Counted from the stretch's first letter, positions 15,494-25,241 are shown. The stretch is 64,000 nt of DNA from Sorangium cellulosum (GCF_004135735.1 NZ_CP012670.1:7208501-7272500), one strand, 5' to 3'. Program-made: numbers and translations. The notes: a model not told the origin generated them from the letters alone.

Positions 15494-17092
15494 TCACGGA
15501 AGCTCCTGCTCCGCAGCCGCCACGCCGCCCGCTCCGGCGTTGCTCGCCACGTCGTTGCTCCCGCCAGGACCACCGGCGCCCGGAGCACCGGGCGTCAGCG
15601 TCGTCTTGCCTTCCTGCTTCACTGGCTCACCGCGGAACGCGATCGCGAGCGACGGCCCACCGAGACCTCCACCGCCGGGCCCGCCGTTGCCGCCTTTGCC
15701 TCCCCTGCCGCCATCACACGCAGGGTTCGAGCCCCCGACGCCCATGCCTCCCAGCCCACCGACGCCGCCGGCGCCGCCCGGCTGCAGGTCACCGCCGGCG
15801 CCTCCTTTGCCTCCGCTGCCCGCCGTCAGCGAGCAGTCCGTCAGCGTCACCTGCCCCTCCACGCTCACCAGCGCGATGCTCGCTCCACCCGCTCCGCCAC
15901 CTTGTCCGGGCAGCCCGCCGCAGCCGCCAGCCCCGCCACTGCCGCCGCTCGCTCCCGCTCCGATCACGCCGCCTGCGCAGATGGCCCCGCCCTTCGCGCC
16001 GCCGCCTCCGCCGCCGCCCTGTCCGGGCTTGCCCGCGCTGCCCGCGCCGCCGCTCACGCCCGCGTATCCGGATGCGCTCAGCGTCCCGACACCGGTTGCT
16101 CCGACGCCGGCTCCACCGGCGACACCGCTCACGCCATCGTCACCGCCACCGTTGGGCTCGTTGCCAGCACAGTCCCAGACGCCTGTGACCGGTTCGCCGA
16201 GACCGCCACGCGCCGTCTCCGCAGTGCCTTGACTGGTCGCACCATCGCCGCCCGTGTTGGCATTGCCATCGCCGCCCTTGCCGCCGATCGACAGCGCGTC
16301 GCCTCTGCATGCGTTCTCAACCAGCGCCCCTCCCGGCAGCGCTTCATCCGGCGCGCCAGACATGTCGAGATCGCTGCACGCGTCCGTTCCTGGCCTCCCC
16401 TCGGGCCCCTGCATCGCCGCCTCGCTCGGCGCGTCCTCGCCGTCGGCGCCATCGGCCCCGTTGCCCGCGACCAGCTCGCACCTCACAAGCTCCGCCGTCG
16501 CGCCATCCACCAGCACCGCGATCGACGAGCCTCCCGCCACCTGCGCGTCCGCGGCGCGCGCCGACACGTCATCGATCCGCACGGCGCCCTCGCCACGCAT
16601 GAGCTTCAGCGGGATCGCGTCCGCGCCCGGCGCCACGGTCGTCTTCTTCTCCTCGCCGATCCATCGCCACCCGTTCGCGCAGTCCAGCCCGCCGAAGAGC
16701 GTCACGCCGGCGGGCACCTCGACCGCCTCGGCGAACTCCTCCGCGCACGCGTACACGGCGGTCCCCCTCTCCGCCGCTCGCGCGATCGCCTTGCGCAGCG
16801 TCTTCACGGGCTCCGCCTTCGTGCCAAAGCGTCGGTCGTCGCCGCTCGCCGCGACGAACACGCCGCAGCGATCCTCTACAGCGTTCGCCTCCTCGCTCGG
16901 CACGCAGCCCGCAACGCTTGCATCGTGATCCCAGCTCCCACGGTACTCCTCGCACATCAGTGTGAGCTTGCAGTCGCTTGCGCGATCGCTCCACATACCG
17001 TCACAGCCGCTCAGCAGGGCAACGGTGAACCCGACCATGCCGAGCGTCGAGATCCGCGTTCGCGCTAAGCTTGAGTGCTTACGATGTCCCAT
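15494..17092 (-). CDS. U1 Gly-rich beta-helix-like lipoprotein
   Basis: 532 residues. The ATG at 17092 shares its A with the TGA of the PEGA gene (TGATG), so translation is probably coupled. Lipoprotein signal with Cys30 after LLSG. A short Cys-rich segment (DGMWSDRASDCKLTLMCEEY) is followed by a parallel-beta-helix start: GTKAEPVKTLRKAIARA, AVYACAEEFAEAVEVPAGV, LFGGLDCANGWRW. Rungs of the type GGSSIAVLVDGATAELVRC then alternate with Gly-rich loops (GGAGGCGGLPGQGGGAGG). It ends in AAEQELP, which only U4 shares, so U1 and U4 form a subfamily. Predicted surface-exposed; no enzyme residues recognised. Such proteins are often annotated PE-PGRS-like, but that likeness is compositional only. Confidence 0.82.
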   Translation of the reverse strand: MGHRKHSSLARTRISTLGMVGFTVALLSGCDGMWSDRASDCKLTLMCEEYRGSWDHDASVAGCVPSEEANAVEDRCGVFVAASGDDRRFGTKAEPVKTLRKAIARAAERGTAVYACAEEFAEAVEVPAGVTLFGGLDCANGWRWIGEEKKTTVAPGADAIPLKLMRGEGAVRIDDVSARAADAQVAGGSSIAVLVDGATAELVRCELVAGNGADGADGEDAPSEAAMQGPEGRPGTDACSDLDMSGAPDEALPGGALVENACRGDALSIGGKGGDGNANTGGDGATSQGTAETARGGLGEPVTGVWDCAGNEPNGGGDDGVSGVAGGAGVGATGVGTLSASGYAGVSGGAGSAGKPGQGGGGGGGAKGGAICAGGVIGAGASGGSGGAGGCGGLPGQGGGAGGASIALVSVEGQVTLTDCSLTAGSGGKGGAGGDLQPGGAGGVGGLGGMGVGGSNPACDGGRGGKGGNGGPGGGGLGGPSLAIAFRGEPVKQEGKTTLTPGAPGAGGPGGSNDVASNAGAGGVAAAEQELP

Positions 17093-18216
17093 CACCAAGC
17101 CCCCTGCGCGATGACGCCGGCGCCGTGTGCACCGAGGTTGGGGACCAACTGCACACGGCTCGCGCTCCCCGCCGGCTCGGTTGGCCACAGCCAGTATGTC
17201 AGCGCTCCTGCGAGCAGTAGCCCCGAGGTCACGTAGGCGATGCGCGCCGCGTTCGAGAATGCGTCGACACGCGCTTCTCCATCACGAAGCTTCGCGCACG
17301 CTCGGACGTGCTCCGCTGGAGCATCGATGCATCCACCGCCCGCGTTCCAGATTGCGGTTCGCTGAGCGCTCGTCTCCGCACTCGCGTCGTTTTCGGCGAC
17401 GGTCACCCCCACGCCCACGCCGAGCCCGACGACGCTCGCAGCTCCCAGCGCGATCATCGGCACCCAGCTCCGCTCTGCCGGCTGCACCACGGTCGTCTCC
17501 GGCAGCTTCGCCGGCCCCGGCGCGCTCGCCGCCCGTGGCCCTGTCGTCCCCGCCGGCCCCGGCTCGCTCGCCGCCCGTGGCCCCGTCGTCCCCGGCGCGC
17601 CCGCCGCCGCCGGCGCCTCCGCATCCCTCCGCATCAAGTACAGCTTCATCCCGACGACATCGCCTGCTTTCGGCTCGATCCGCTCCTGCGCCGGCTTGTA
17701 GCCGTCGAGCTCCACCTGGATCATATGCTGCCCCGGCTCCAGGAACACCGGCAGCGCCAGCGGCGTCCGCCCCATCTCCGCCCCGTCGACCGTCACCTCG
17801 GCGCCCTCCGGCTCCGTCTTCACCGTGATCGCTGCGACCTTCGCCAGCGCCTCCTTCAGCAGCACCTCCGCGCGCTGCCGTTGCGTCACCCTCGTCGCGG
17901 GCGCCTCACGCAGGTACCAGGACAGGTGCTCCGCGGCGTCGCGGTACTTGCCGAGCCGGAGCTCCGCGACGCCGAGGTTCGACGCGATCTGGTAGTGCCG
18001 CTCGATCCGCCACGCCGCCAGGAACGACGCGTGCGCCTCGACCCAGCGCGACTGGTCGAGCGCCGCGAGCCCCTCGTCGTAGAGCTGTCGCGCCTTGTCC
18101 GTCAGCGCCTCCGCCTCGGCCGCGCCGGGGGTTTCGGCGCTCGTCTGGGCGCGGCTCGCGGGCGCGAGCAGCGCGATCGAGAGGCCGAGCGAGCACAGCA
18201 ACACATGCTTGTTCAT
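17092..18216 (-). CDS. U1 TPR-PEGA membrane protein (full length)
   Basis: 374 residues from ATG 18216, two bases after the stop of the upstream TM-protein fragment. Signal peptide (to SRA/QTS about 23), TPR-like helices (LYDEGLAALDQSRWVEAHAS, IASNLGVAELRLGKYRDAAE), one PEGA domain about 130-195 (ITVKTEPEGAEVTVDGAEMG, FLEPGQHMIQVELDGYKP), a Pro/Ala/Gly linker with TGPRAASEPGPAG repeats, a hydrophobic segment (MIALGAASVVGLGVGVGVTV), a Cys-containing loop, a second hydrophobic segment, and a C-terminal beta-like tail ending in GAW. PEGA domains often bind the cell wall or surface polymers. All eight paralogues end in an aromatic residue (W or F). Confidence 0.85.
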   Translation of the reverse strand: MNKHVLLCSLGLSIALLAPASRAQTSAETPGAAEAEALTDKARQLYDEGLAALDQSRWVEAHASFLAAWRIERHYQIASNLGVAELRLGKYRDAAEHLSWYLREAPATRVTQRQRAEVLLKEALAKVAAITVKTEPEGAEVTVDGAEMGRTPLALPVFLEPGQHMIQVELDGYKPAQERIEPKAGDVVGMKLYLMRRDAEAPAAAGAPGTTGPRAASEPGPAGTTGPRAASAPGPAKLPETTVVQPAERSWVPMIALGAASVVGLGVGVGVTVAENDASAETSAQRTAIWNAGGGCIDAPAEHVRACAKLRDGEARVDAFSNAARIAYVTSGLLLAGALTYWLWPTEPAGSASRVQLVPNLGAHGAGVIAQGAW

Positions 18217-18218
18217 CG

Positions 18219-18600
18219 TTAGAACTCCGGTATTCCTTCGACAAAGGGTGGCGGCTGCGGCGGCACGACCGGCGACGGCACCGGTTGCTGCGAGGACGCT
18301 GGCGCCGCGGGCGCGGCCGGTTTCCCTTCATGGTCCACCCGCACGCTCACGCTCGGCGCCCGCGGCGGCGGTCCTTGCCTCGTCCTCTCCCACGCCGCGT
18401 ACTCCTGCCAGTACGCCTCCACCTCGTCCCGCAGCTCCGGCTCCACGTGCACCACCCCCGTGTGGAACGCCGGGTGCCCCAGGGGTGGGCTCGAGCCGGG
18501 CACGGGGCTCGCCGGCGCGACCGCGCCCGCGCCCTCCTCGCGACCTCCGCGCTCGTCCCGGTCCGTGAGCAGGATCGCCCCTGAGACCAGAAGAATGATG
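18219..18600 (-). pseudogene. U1 remnant of the single-TM Pro/Ala-rich protein
   Basis: Shares DERGGRE, HPAFHTGVVHVEPELRDEVE and AYWQEYAAWERTRQGPPPRA with the full protein at 40467-41654, then jumps to a short Pro-rich C-terminus ending in PPFVEGIPEF. The cytosolic linker, the TM segment and the repeat region of the full protein are missing, and no start codon with a ribosome binding site is visible; the frame runs straight into the hairpin repeat. It may still be expressed through the in-frame hydrophobic stretch ASIILLVSGAILL, but decay is more likely. Confidence 0.6.
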
Positions 18601-18689
18601 GATGCCCACCCCCGGCCCGTGCTCGGCCCTACGGGCCTGCGCGCGGTCCGCCCCTCCCAGGTCCCGCGCTCCGCGCGGGACGGGAGGGG
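18601..18689. repeat. Hairpin element copy 1
   Basis: Small hairpin GGCCC-TAC-GGGCC followed by a long nested one (18651-18689): CCCCTCCC pairs with GGGAGGGG, and TCCCGCGC-TCC-GCGCGGGA forms the inner stem. Lies between the PP2C gene and the U1 TM-protein remnant. Confidence 0.85.
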
Positions 18690-18809
18690 TCCCGTGCCTG
18701 CCGCGGATTCCCGAAGAGATGCCGCCCAGCCGGTCGTGCAGAGATCAGCGCTGCGAGCCAAATCGCGAGCTGGAGCCCCTAAGAGACCGAGAGCTCTCAT
18801 CGCCATCGC

Positions 18810-19592
18810 TCAACGCTCTCCCAGGCGCGCCAGCACGCACGTCACGTTGTCCGGCCCGCCGTGCTCGTTCGCGAGGTCGACGAGCAGGCTCGCCGCCAGG
18901 CTCAGGTCGCGGTGGCTCCCGAGCACCCCCGCGATACGCCCCTCGGGCACCGGGCCCCACAGCCCGTCCGAGCACACGAGGAAGATGTCTCCTGGTGCCG
19001 TCGGCTCCACCCGCGACTCGATCTCGACGTTCTCGTCACACCCCAGCGCCCGTGTCACCGCATTCGCCCGGTCGCTCAACGCCTCGACCGCCTCCCGCAC
19101 ACCATCGCCATCGTAGAGCAGCTCTTCTAGCAGCGTGTGATCCCGCGTCAGCCGCTCCAGCTTGCCGCCGCGCATCCGGTAGACCCGCGAGTCGCCCACG
19201 TGCGCGATGTACGCCATCCCGAGCCCGAGAAGCACGCCAGCGAAGGTCGTCGCCATGCCCCGCATCTCCTCCTGCCGCTGGCTTGCCTCGTAGATCGCCC
19301 GATTCGCCCGCCGCACGCTCAGCACCAGCCGCACCTCGTCCCGGTCGCGCGGGGTCCTTCTGAGGGAAGGCCACGTATCCTCGAGATCGCCCTCCTCCTC
19401 GAAGCAGCTCTTGACCACCTCGATCGCCATCCGCGATGCCACCTCTCCGGCCGTGTTGCCGCCCAGCCCGTCGGCCACCATGAACAGCCCGAGGCATGGC
19501 AGCGCCGCGAAGCTGTCCTCGTTGTGGCTCCGGCGGCGCCCCACATCCGACTGCGCCGCCGCCTCGATGGCGACCTGTGGATACACGATCAT
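18810..19592 (-). CDS. PP2C-type Ser/Thr protein phosphatase
   Basis: About 260 residues, the normal size of a single-domain bacterial PPM phosphatase. Motifs: SDVGRRRSHNEDSF, MVADGLGGNTAGE, ATTFAGVLLG, AHVGDSRVYR, FLVCSDGLWG and GGPDNVTCVLARLG, including the metal-binding Asp residues. Predicted cytosolic, dephosphorylating Ser/Thr; the natural partner would be a kinase such as the one at 42715-44712, but that is inference. The ATG at 19592 directly abuts GGAGG, while GTG 19586 has better spacing and may be the true start. It is the only intact enzyme gene inside the array; a frameshifted copy lies at 15093. Confidence 0.9.
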   Translation of the reverse strand: MIVYPQVAIEAAAQSDVGRRRSHNEDSFAALPCLGLFMVADGLGGNTAGEVASRMAIEVVKSCFEEEGDLEDTWPSLRRTPRDRDEVRLVLSVRRANRAIYEASQRQEEMRGMATTFAGVLLGLGMAYIAHVGDSRVYRMRGGKLERLTRDHTLLEELLYDGDGVREAVEALSDRANAVTRALGCDENVEIESRVEPTAPGDIFLVCSDGLWGPVPEGRIAGVLGSHRDLSLAASLLVDLANEHGGPDNVTCVLARLGER

Positions 19593-19851
19593 CCTCCGCG
19601 CGCGCTCGTCGACAGGACGAGCCGAGCCATGGCGCGCCGCCCTGCGCGGCGCGCGTTGTCCATGGGGTAGGCCGCGCCGCGCGTGGCCCTCGCCGCTTCG
19701 CTATCTCAGGCCATGAGCGCCATGCAGCACATGATCTTCCACCACGCGCGCTCGTCCAACGGCGAGCCGGGGCCTGGGCGCGCTGCCACGGCAGGGCCTC
19801 TCTCCTGGACAGCGCACCGCGACGCTCGCCCCCCGACACGGCGCCCTTCGC

Positions 19852-20196
19852 TCAATGCAATGTGCGATCCGGGCGAGTCAGTCGCACGAGCTTCATGCGC
19901 CTTGGCTTGCCGCCGCGCGCAGGCGAAGCGCTGGCAGACGGCATGGCGTCCTTGCCGTCGCCCAGCAGCCGGAACTTGATCCGCGTCTCCGAGGGCGGTG
20001 CGATGTCCTCCACGGCCTCGCCTCGAGCGGCTCGCTCCGCTCGGCAGTGCTCGCAATAGCGCTCCGGATCCCAGTCGATGTCCTCGAGGCCCAGCTTCCG
20101 CACCCACGAAAGCTCCCACATCAGCGTCGAGCTCACGTGGATCACGTTTCCCGTGCGGGAGATGTGCTTGGTGCGAAACCGTTGACGCTTGGGCAT
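19852..20196 (-). CDS. Hypothetical basic protein with CxxC motif
   Basis: 114 residues; ATG 20196 follows GGAAGGAG. Very basic ends (MPKRQRFRTKH, GGKPRRMKLVRLTRPDRTLH) flank a central part with WDPERYCEHCRAERAARGE, where the Cys pair could bind a metal. No signal peptide. Possibly a small nucleic-acid-binding protein, but I do not recognise a family. It lies between U2 and the PP2C gene and is not repeated elsewhere in the array, so it may be an insertion between units. Confidence 0.65.
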   Translation of the reverse strand: MPKRQRFRTKHISRTGNVIHVSSTLMWELSWVRKLGLEDIDWDPERYCEHCRAERAARGEAVEDIAPPSETRIKFRLLGDGKDAMPSASASPARGGKPRRMKLVRLTRPDRTLH

Positions 20197-20334
20197 GGGC
20201 ACTCCTTCCGAGATGAGGCCGCCCATTCTGCCGTCGACGAAGCTGCTCGCAAAGCGCTCTCTCGCCGAAATCGACCAGGTTACGATGACTTACGTTGAGC
20301 TCCGTGGAATTACCACGGGATGACATGATTGTTC

Positions 20335-21951
20335 TCACTGCCCGCAGCTCTCGTCGGTCGCGAAGTTCCAGCAGACCCCGCTCGCCCCTGATGCGCCGGC
20401 GCCCTCCGATGGACCGCCGAGCCCGACCTGCCCGCCGTTGCCCGCCGTGCCCTCGGTGAAGCCCTTCAGCTCAACCGCCGCGCTCGGTGCTGCGGCATAC
20501 GCGATGCCCACCGCATGGCCGCCTCGGCCGCCTCCGCCTGAACCTCCGAGGCCGCCATCGCCGCCACTTCCCCCTTGACAGCCGCGCTTTGAGTCTCCCA
20601 GCCCCGACCTGTCGCCGCCGGCACCTCCTGCACCTCCAAGGGCACCCGGTTGTCCGGCCACTCCGTCTCCCCCCTTGCCCGCCTTGCCCACCGCGACGGT
20701 CACGTCCGTCAGCACCAGCTTCGTCTCCAAGCTGAGGATCCCGATGCTCGACCCCCCGGCCTTGCCGCCGCCTCCTCCCTTGCCGCCGCAGCCGCCGGCG
20801 CCGCCTCCGCCGCCGCTCGCGCCGGGCCCTTCCACGGTGTCGGCGCCGGCCGGGCAGAACAGCCCGGCCTTCGCACCGCCGCCGCCACCTCCCCCTTAAC
20901 CTCGCTTCCCCGATGTGCCGTGGCCCCCGTCGCCGCCGCCGATGCCGGCCAGCGTCAGCACGGTGCCGCTGCCGGCAGCACCTGCGACGCCGGATGCTCC
21001 TGGCGCGCCGTCTTCGCCTCGCCTGCAGTTCCCCGCGGCACCCGTTTGTCCTGCACCCCCAAGCCCGTACGCGTCGGGGTTCTCCTCCGGCAGCGGCGCG
21101 CCGTCCTCTCCGCGTAGCCCGTTCCCTTCCTCCATCCCCGGGCTTCCTCCGAACCCGCCTCGGCCGCCGCTGGTCTCGCCGTCCTCGCACGTCGTCACGC
21201 CGGCCTCGCCACCGAACACCGCGGCGCACGCGTTCGACACCGCTCCCGCCGGCGCTCCCGCCTGCGGCGGCTCCGCTGGCGCCTCGCCCTTCTCGCCATC
21301 CATCCCATCGCCCGCGGTCACGTCCACCTGCGCGAGCTCCGCATCGATGTCCGCCACCGCCACGCCGATCGACGACCCGCCCACCTCCGTCGCGCTCGCC
21401 GCGCGGACCGCGAAGCTCCGCACCTTCGCTCCGCTCGCGCCTTCCGACAGCGTGAGCGCGATCTGGTTCGCCGGCGCCTCGATCGCGCTCCGCGCCTCCT
21501 CGCTCCACGTCCACCCCGCGCCGCAGTCGAAGCCCCCGATCACCTCGACCTCCGCTCCGATCGTCACGCTCTCCGCGAACGCTCCGCCCGCGCACGCCAG
21601 CACCCGCTTGCCGTTCGCGTTCGCGATCGCCTCGCTGAGCGACGCGTACGGCTTTGCCTTCGTTCCATCGCCGCCGGGCGCCGCGCTCGCGCTCGCGAAC
21701 ACCGCGCACTCGTCAACCACCGCGCTCGCGTCCTCGGTCGGCTCTGCCTCGCACGCGGCGTTGCTGCTGCCACCACCGCCCTCACCCGGTGGCAGCGCAT
21801 CCAGGCACATCCCGAGCGTGCAGTCTGGCGCAACGAAGAAGCAACCCGAAATGTGAGCTCCTAACGTCGCCCCCGCCGCAACCAGCACCGCAGAGGTCCA
21901 CCACTTGCGCCGCATCGCATCCATCTCCCGAGGAGAACAACGTCCAGCCAT
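20335..21951 (-). pseudogene. U2 Gly-rich lipoprotein with in-frame nonsense codon
   Basis: Frame intact from ATG 21951 (TGATG overlap with the PEGA remnant) to the stop at 20335 except for one TAA at 20896-20898. All homologues of this subfamily read GKRGQGGGGG there with CAA, so a single C-to-T change caused it. The N-terminal 350 residues (lipobox ISGC, beta-helix start GGDGTKAKPYASLSEAIAN, rung GGSSIGVAVADIDAELAQV) would still be made as a truncated lipoprotein; the last Gly-rich module and the conserved C-terminus DESCGQ would be lost. An alternative start is ATG 21915, preceded by GGGAG. Confidence 0.85.
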
Positions 21952-22493
21952 CACCAGGTGCCCCTCACCATGATCCCGCCGTCTTGGGCACCGAGCATCG
22001 GGCTCGCATGAAGCCTCGCTCTCCCCTCGGCGCGTGGGCCCACCGTCCACACGATTGCGGTTGTCACACCCACCACACCCGCCCCGATGAAACTCCATGC
22101 CGAGACGTTTCCGAACGTTGCCGCGTTCTCCTGCAGCCTACGGAGCGTGCTGCAGTCAGCGGCGCGCCGCCCAGCCGCGCACGCGTTCGGTCCGCCGGCG
22201 GCCCCGAGAGAAGCCTCTGTCTCATCGACATCACCTGCGTTCGTCGACGACAGCACGGCGAACACCACGCCCGCGACCGCCGCCGTCACCACCGTCACCG
22301 CGCCGCCGGCCCCTCCCAGAGCCCGCGCGCCGCGCGGGCTGGGAGGGGGCGCCTTGCTCGCCGTCTTGCTGCTCGTCGTTCCCATCGCTGACCTCATCCC
22401 CAGCCTTGCCTTCGACACCCTGCACGCTGCCGCGAGGCGCACCTCGCCCCTTGCGCGCGTCGAGATCGCGTCGCTCCATGCGCATGTCACCAC
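21951..22493 (-). pseudogene. U2 PEGA-protein remnant (TM/C-terminal part only)
   Basis: Only the C-terminal region of the PEGA family remains: a hydrophobic segment (GGAVTVVTAAVAGVVFAVLS), the Cys loop (NACAAGRRAADCSTL), the second hydrophobic segment (FIGAGVVGVTTAIVWTV) and the aromatic tail VRGTW. Signal, TPR and PEGA domain are missing. A hairpin element (22310-22348) lies inside the frame exactly where homology stops. The stop overlaps the U2 Gly-rich start as TGATG. The start is uncertain. Confidence 0.7.
22310..22348. repeat. Hairpin element copy 2 (variant stem)
   Basis: Same outer arms CCCCTCCC/GGGAGGGG, but the inner stem is AGCCCGCGC-GCC-GCGCGGGCT, with the T-A pair of the other copies replaced by G-C and an extra A-T added. 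The small preceding hairpin is absent. It sits within the truncated U2 PEGA frame. Confidence 0.8.
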
Positions 22494-22642
22494 TCGGCTC
22501 CACCATCATGGCGGAGCGTGTTCTCGCCTCGGTCACCGCGCTCGAGCGGCTCTCGCGCGCCTTCGCCTCATCTCACGCACGCCGCCTCGACCTGCGAGGC
22601 TACGCGCTCTCCTCCCTCAGAACTCCGACGTCTCGGAGGCGC

Positions 22643-24256
22643 TCACTGGCCGCAGCTCTCGTCGGTCGCGAAGTTCCAGCAGACCCCGCTCGCCCCCGGC
22701 GCGCCCGCGCTCTCCGGTGGACCACCGAGCCCAGCCTTTCCGCCGTCGCCGGCCATGCCTGCAGTGAACTGCATCACCTGAGGCGCGGCGCTGGGCGCCG
22801 CAGCGTAGGCGATTCCTACCGCGTGCCCGCCTCGACCGCCGCCGCCGGGACCGCCCGCGCCGCCTCGGCCGCCTCGACCGCCATCACAACCGGGGATTGA
22901 GGGGGGGTTCTCCGATGCTGCTCCGCCGGCAGTACCGGCGCCGCCGTTCGCCCCGTTCTGACCCGCCGATCCATCTCCACCGTTGCCCGCCTTGCCCACC
23001 GCGACGGTCACCTGCGTCAGTACCAGCTTCGTCCCCAAGCTCAGGATCCCGACGCTCGACCCGCCCGCCTTGCCGCCGCCTCCTCCTTTGCCTCCGCAGC
23101 CGCCGGCCCCCCCGCCGCCGCCACTCGCGCCCACGCCGTCTAGGAGAGTCGAGCCGAGCGAGCAGAACATCCCCGATTTGGTCCCACCGCCGCCACCGCC
23201 CCCCTGACCACGGCTTCCCGTCATGCCTCGGCCGCCGTCTCCCCCGCTGATGCCGACAAGCGTCAGCTCCGTCTCGTTGCTAGCGCGGCCGGGCGCACCG
23301 GGCGCACCGGGCGCACCGGGCGCGCCCTCTCGACACGTACCGGCCAGCACCGTCTGCCCGCGGCCACCAAGCCCGTACGCGTCCGGATTCGGCTCTGGCA
23401 TCGGCTCTCCATCCCGCCCCGCCTGCCCGTTGCCCTCCTCCGACCCCGTGATGCCCCCGTTTCCGCCGTCTCCGCCGCGCGTCTCGCCGTCCTCGCACGT
23501 GGTCGTGCCCGCGGTCCCGCCGATGACCAGGTTCGGCGCCGCGCACGCGTTCGATGCCCTCATCTCCTCCGCGCTCGCGCCCGCCACAGGCGCCTCCGTC
23601 GGCGTTGTCCCGTGTTCGCCGTCCATCCCGTCGCCTGCGGTCACATCGACCCGCACGAGCTCCGCCTCCACGTCCGCCACGGACACGCCGATCGACGACC
23701 CGCCGCTCTTCAGCGCGCTGGCCGCGCGGATCGCGAAGCCCTGCACGCTCGCTCTGCTCGCCCCTTCCGTCAGTGTCAACGCGACACGGTCCGCGGGCCC
23801 CTCGATCGCGCTCCGCGCGCTCGCCCTCCACGTCCACGCCTCGCAGTCGAACCCTCCGTAGATCTCGCTATCCTCCGCGATCGTCACCGCCTCAGCAAAC
23901 GCCGCCCCCTCTGCCGCGCAGGCATAGATCCGCCTGCTGCCCGCTGTATTGATCGCCTCCTGCAGCGACGCGAACGGCCTCGCCTTGGTCCCATCGCCGC
24001 CCTCTGCCGCGCTCGCGTTCGCGAACACCCCGCAGCTAGCGTCGATCGCCTGGCCGTCCTCGGTCGGCACGCACACGGCAGGCGTCCCGCCGCCCTCGCC
24101 AACCGAGCGCAGGTACTCGCACGAGGCGGTGCGCTCGCAGCGGTCGATCTCGTGGCTCCAGAGCGCGTCGCACCCGCCGGTGAGGAGGGCGAGCGCCATC
24201 GCGCTCGCGCTGGGATTGAACGTGATCAGCGTCATTTTGTCCTCTCTCGCTCCCAT
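22643..24256 (-). CDS. U3 Gly-rich beta-helix-like lipoprotein
   Basis: 537 residues from ATG 24256, which overlaps the PEGA stop as TGATG; ATG 24235 with GAGAGG upstream is an alternative. Signal ends LLTGGC (Cys about 29). The beta-helix start is diverged from U2 and U5-U8: GGDGTKARPFASLQEAINT, RIYACAAEGAAFAEAVTIAE, IYGGFDC. A GAP triplet is repeated (GAPGAPGAPGAPG), collagen-like. Later modules (GGCGGKGGGGGKAGGSSVGI, RGGHAVGIAYAAAP) and the end FATDESCGQ match U5-U8. Thus U3 has an older N-terminal half and a C-terminal half nearly identical to its neighbours, as expected after gene conversion. Confidence 0.82.
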   Translation of the reverse strand: MGAREDKMTLITFNPSASAMALALLTGGCDALWSHEIDRCERTASCEYLRSVGEGGGTPAVCVPTEDGQAIDASCGVFANASAAEGGDGTKARPFASLQEAINTAGSRRIYACAAEGAAFAEAVTIAEDSEIYGGFDCEAWTWRASARSAIEGPADRVALTLTEGASRASVQGFAIRAASALKSGGSSIGVSVADVEAELVRVDVTAGDGMDGEHGTTPTEAPVAGASAEEMRASNACAAPNLVIGGTAGTTTCEDGETRGGDGGNGGITGSEEGNGQAGRDGEPMPEPNPDAYGLGGRGQTVLAGTCREGAPGAPGAPGAPGRASNETELTLVGISGGDGGRGMTGSRGQGGGGGGGTKSGMFCSLGSTLLDGVGASGGGGGAGGCGGKGGGGGKAGGSSVGILSLGTKLVLTQVTVAVGKAGNGGDGSAGQNGANGGAGTAGGAASENPPSIPGCDGGRGGRGGAGGPGGGGRGGHAVGIAYAAAPSAAPQVMQFTAGMAGDGGKAGLGGPPESAGAPGASGVCWNFATDESCGQ

Positions 24257-25119
24257 CACCACGCCGCGCGCACCACCACGCCCCCGCCCTCTGTGCCGAG
24301 CGCTGGCGACACGCGAACGCGTCCAGTCGCAACGGCCTTCTCGCGCGGCCACAACGCCACCGTCACAGCCGCGATCGCCAGCGCGCCTGTCGCCGCGAAC
24401 GCCACGCGTGCGCCGTTGCCGAGGGTATCGATGCGCGACACGCTCCGACGTAGCTCCGCGCACCGCTCCGGCGCCGCGGTCGGCGGGTTCAGGCAGTGGG
24501 TGCGCGCCGTCAAGATCGTCTTGAACTGCGCGTCGGCTTCCGAGCTGGCGTTGTTGGATGCCACCGTCATGCCCACGCCCACGCCGAGCCCGACGACGCT
24601 CGCCGCTCCCAGCGCGATCACCGGCACCCAGCTCCGCTCTGCCGGCGGCGCCACGATGGTCTCTGGCGGCTTCGGCGGCCCCGGCTCGCTCGCCGCCCGT
24701 GGCCCTGTCGTCCCCGGCGCGCCCGCCGCCGCCGGCGCCTCCGCATCCCTCCGCATCAAGTACAGCTTCATCCCGACGACATCGCCTGCTTTCGGCTCGA
24801 TCCGCTCCTGCGCCGGCTTGTAGCCGTCGAGCTCCACCTGGATCATATGCTGCCCCGGCTCCAGGAACACCGGCAGCGCCAGCGGCGTCCGCCCCATCTC
24901 CGCCCCGTCGACCGTCACCTCGGCGCCCTCCGGCTCCGTCTTCACCGTGATCGACGCGACCTTTGCCAGCGCCTCCTTCAGCAGCACCTCCGCGCGCTGC
25001 CGTTGCGTCACCCTCGTCGCGGGCGCCTCGCGCAGGTGCCACGACGGGTGCGTTGGCTCGCTCGTGACATCCGCTGGCCGAAGCGTGCAGCCGCCCACGG
25101 ACACGCCAGCGGCCGTCAT
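24256..25119 (-). CDS. U3 PEGA protein, TPR part lost, lipoprotein-like N-terminus
   Basis: The PEGA domain (TEPEGAEVTVDGAEMG), linker, two hydrophobic segments and tail VRAAW are intact and nearly identical to U1 and U4 up to the linker. Upstream, the similarity breaks off at LREAPATRVTQRQRAE; instead of signal and TPR there is MTAAGVSVGGC with a lipobox-like SVGGC. The ATG at 25119 is the best start, without a clear ribosome binding site; the frame is open to 25335. Hairpin copy 3 lies 84 bases upstream. Probably a shortened protein that may still reach the membrane. Confidence 0.65.
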   Translation of the reverse strand: MTAAGVSVGGCTLRPADVTSEPTHPSWHLREAPATRVTQRQRAEVLLKEALAKVASITVKTEPEGAEVTVDGAEMGRTPLALPVFLEPGQHMIQVELDGYKPAQERIEPKAGDVVGMKLYLMRRDAEAPAAAGAPGTTGPRAASEPGPPKPPETIVAPPAERSWVPVIALGAASVVGLGVGVGMTVASNNASSEADAQFKTILTARTHCLNPPTAAPERCAELRRSVSRIDTLGNGARVAFAATGALAIAAVTVALWPREKAVATGRVRVSPALGTEGGGVVVRAAW

Positions 25120-25150
25120 GGTGACGCCGAACAGCGGGGAGGCGAGATGA

Positions 25151-25241
25151 GGGATGCCCACCCCCCGGCGGTGCTCGGCGCTTCGCGCCTCCGCGCCGCC
25201 GGCCCCTCCCAGGTCCCGCGCTTCGCGCGGGACGGGAGGGG
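25151..25241. repeat. Hairpin element copy 3
   Basis: Small hairpin GGCGC-TTC-GCGCC and the long nested hairpin 25203-25241 (loop TTC). Compared with copies 1 and 5-7 (GGCCC/GGGCC) the small stem has a compensatory C-G to G-C swap. Upstream of the U3 PEGA gene. Confidence 0.85.

Noticed and set aside
20896..20898. Two separate genes in U2 (20335-20835 and 20896-21951)
   Set aside because: Both parts are in the same frame and align end to end with one homologue; a single nonsense codon explains the split better.
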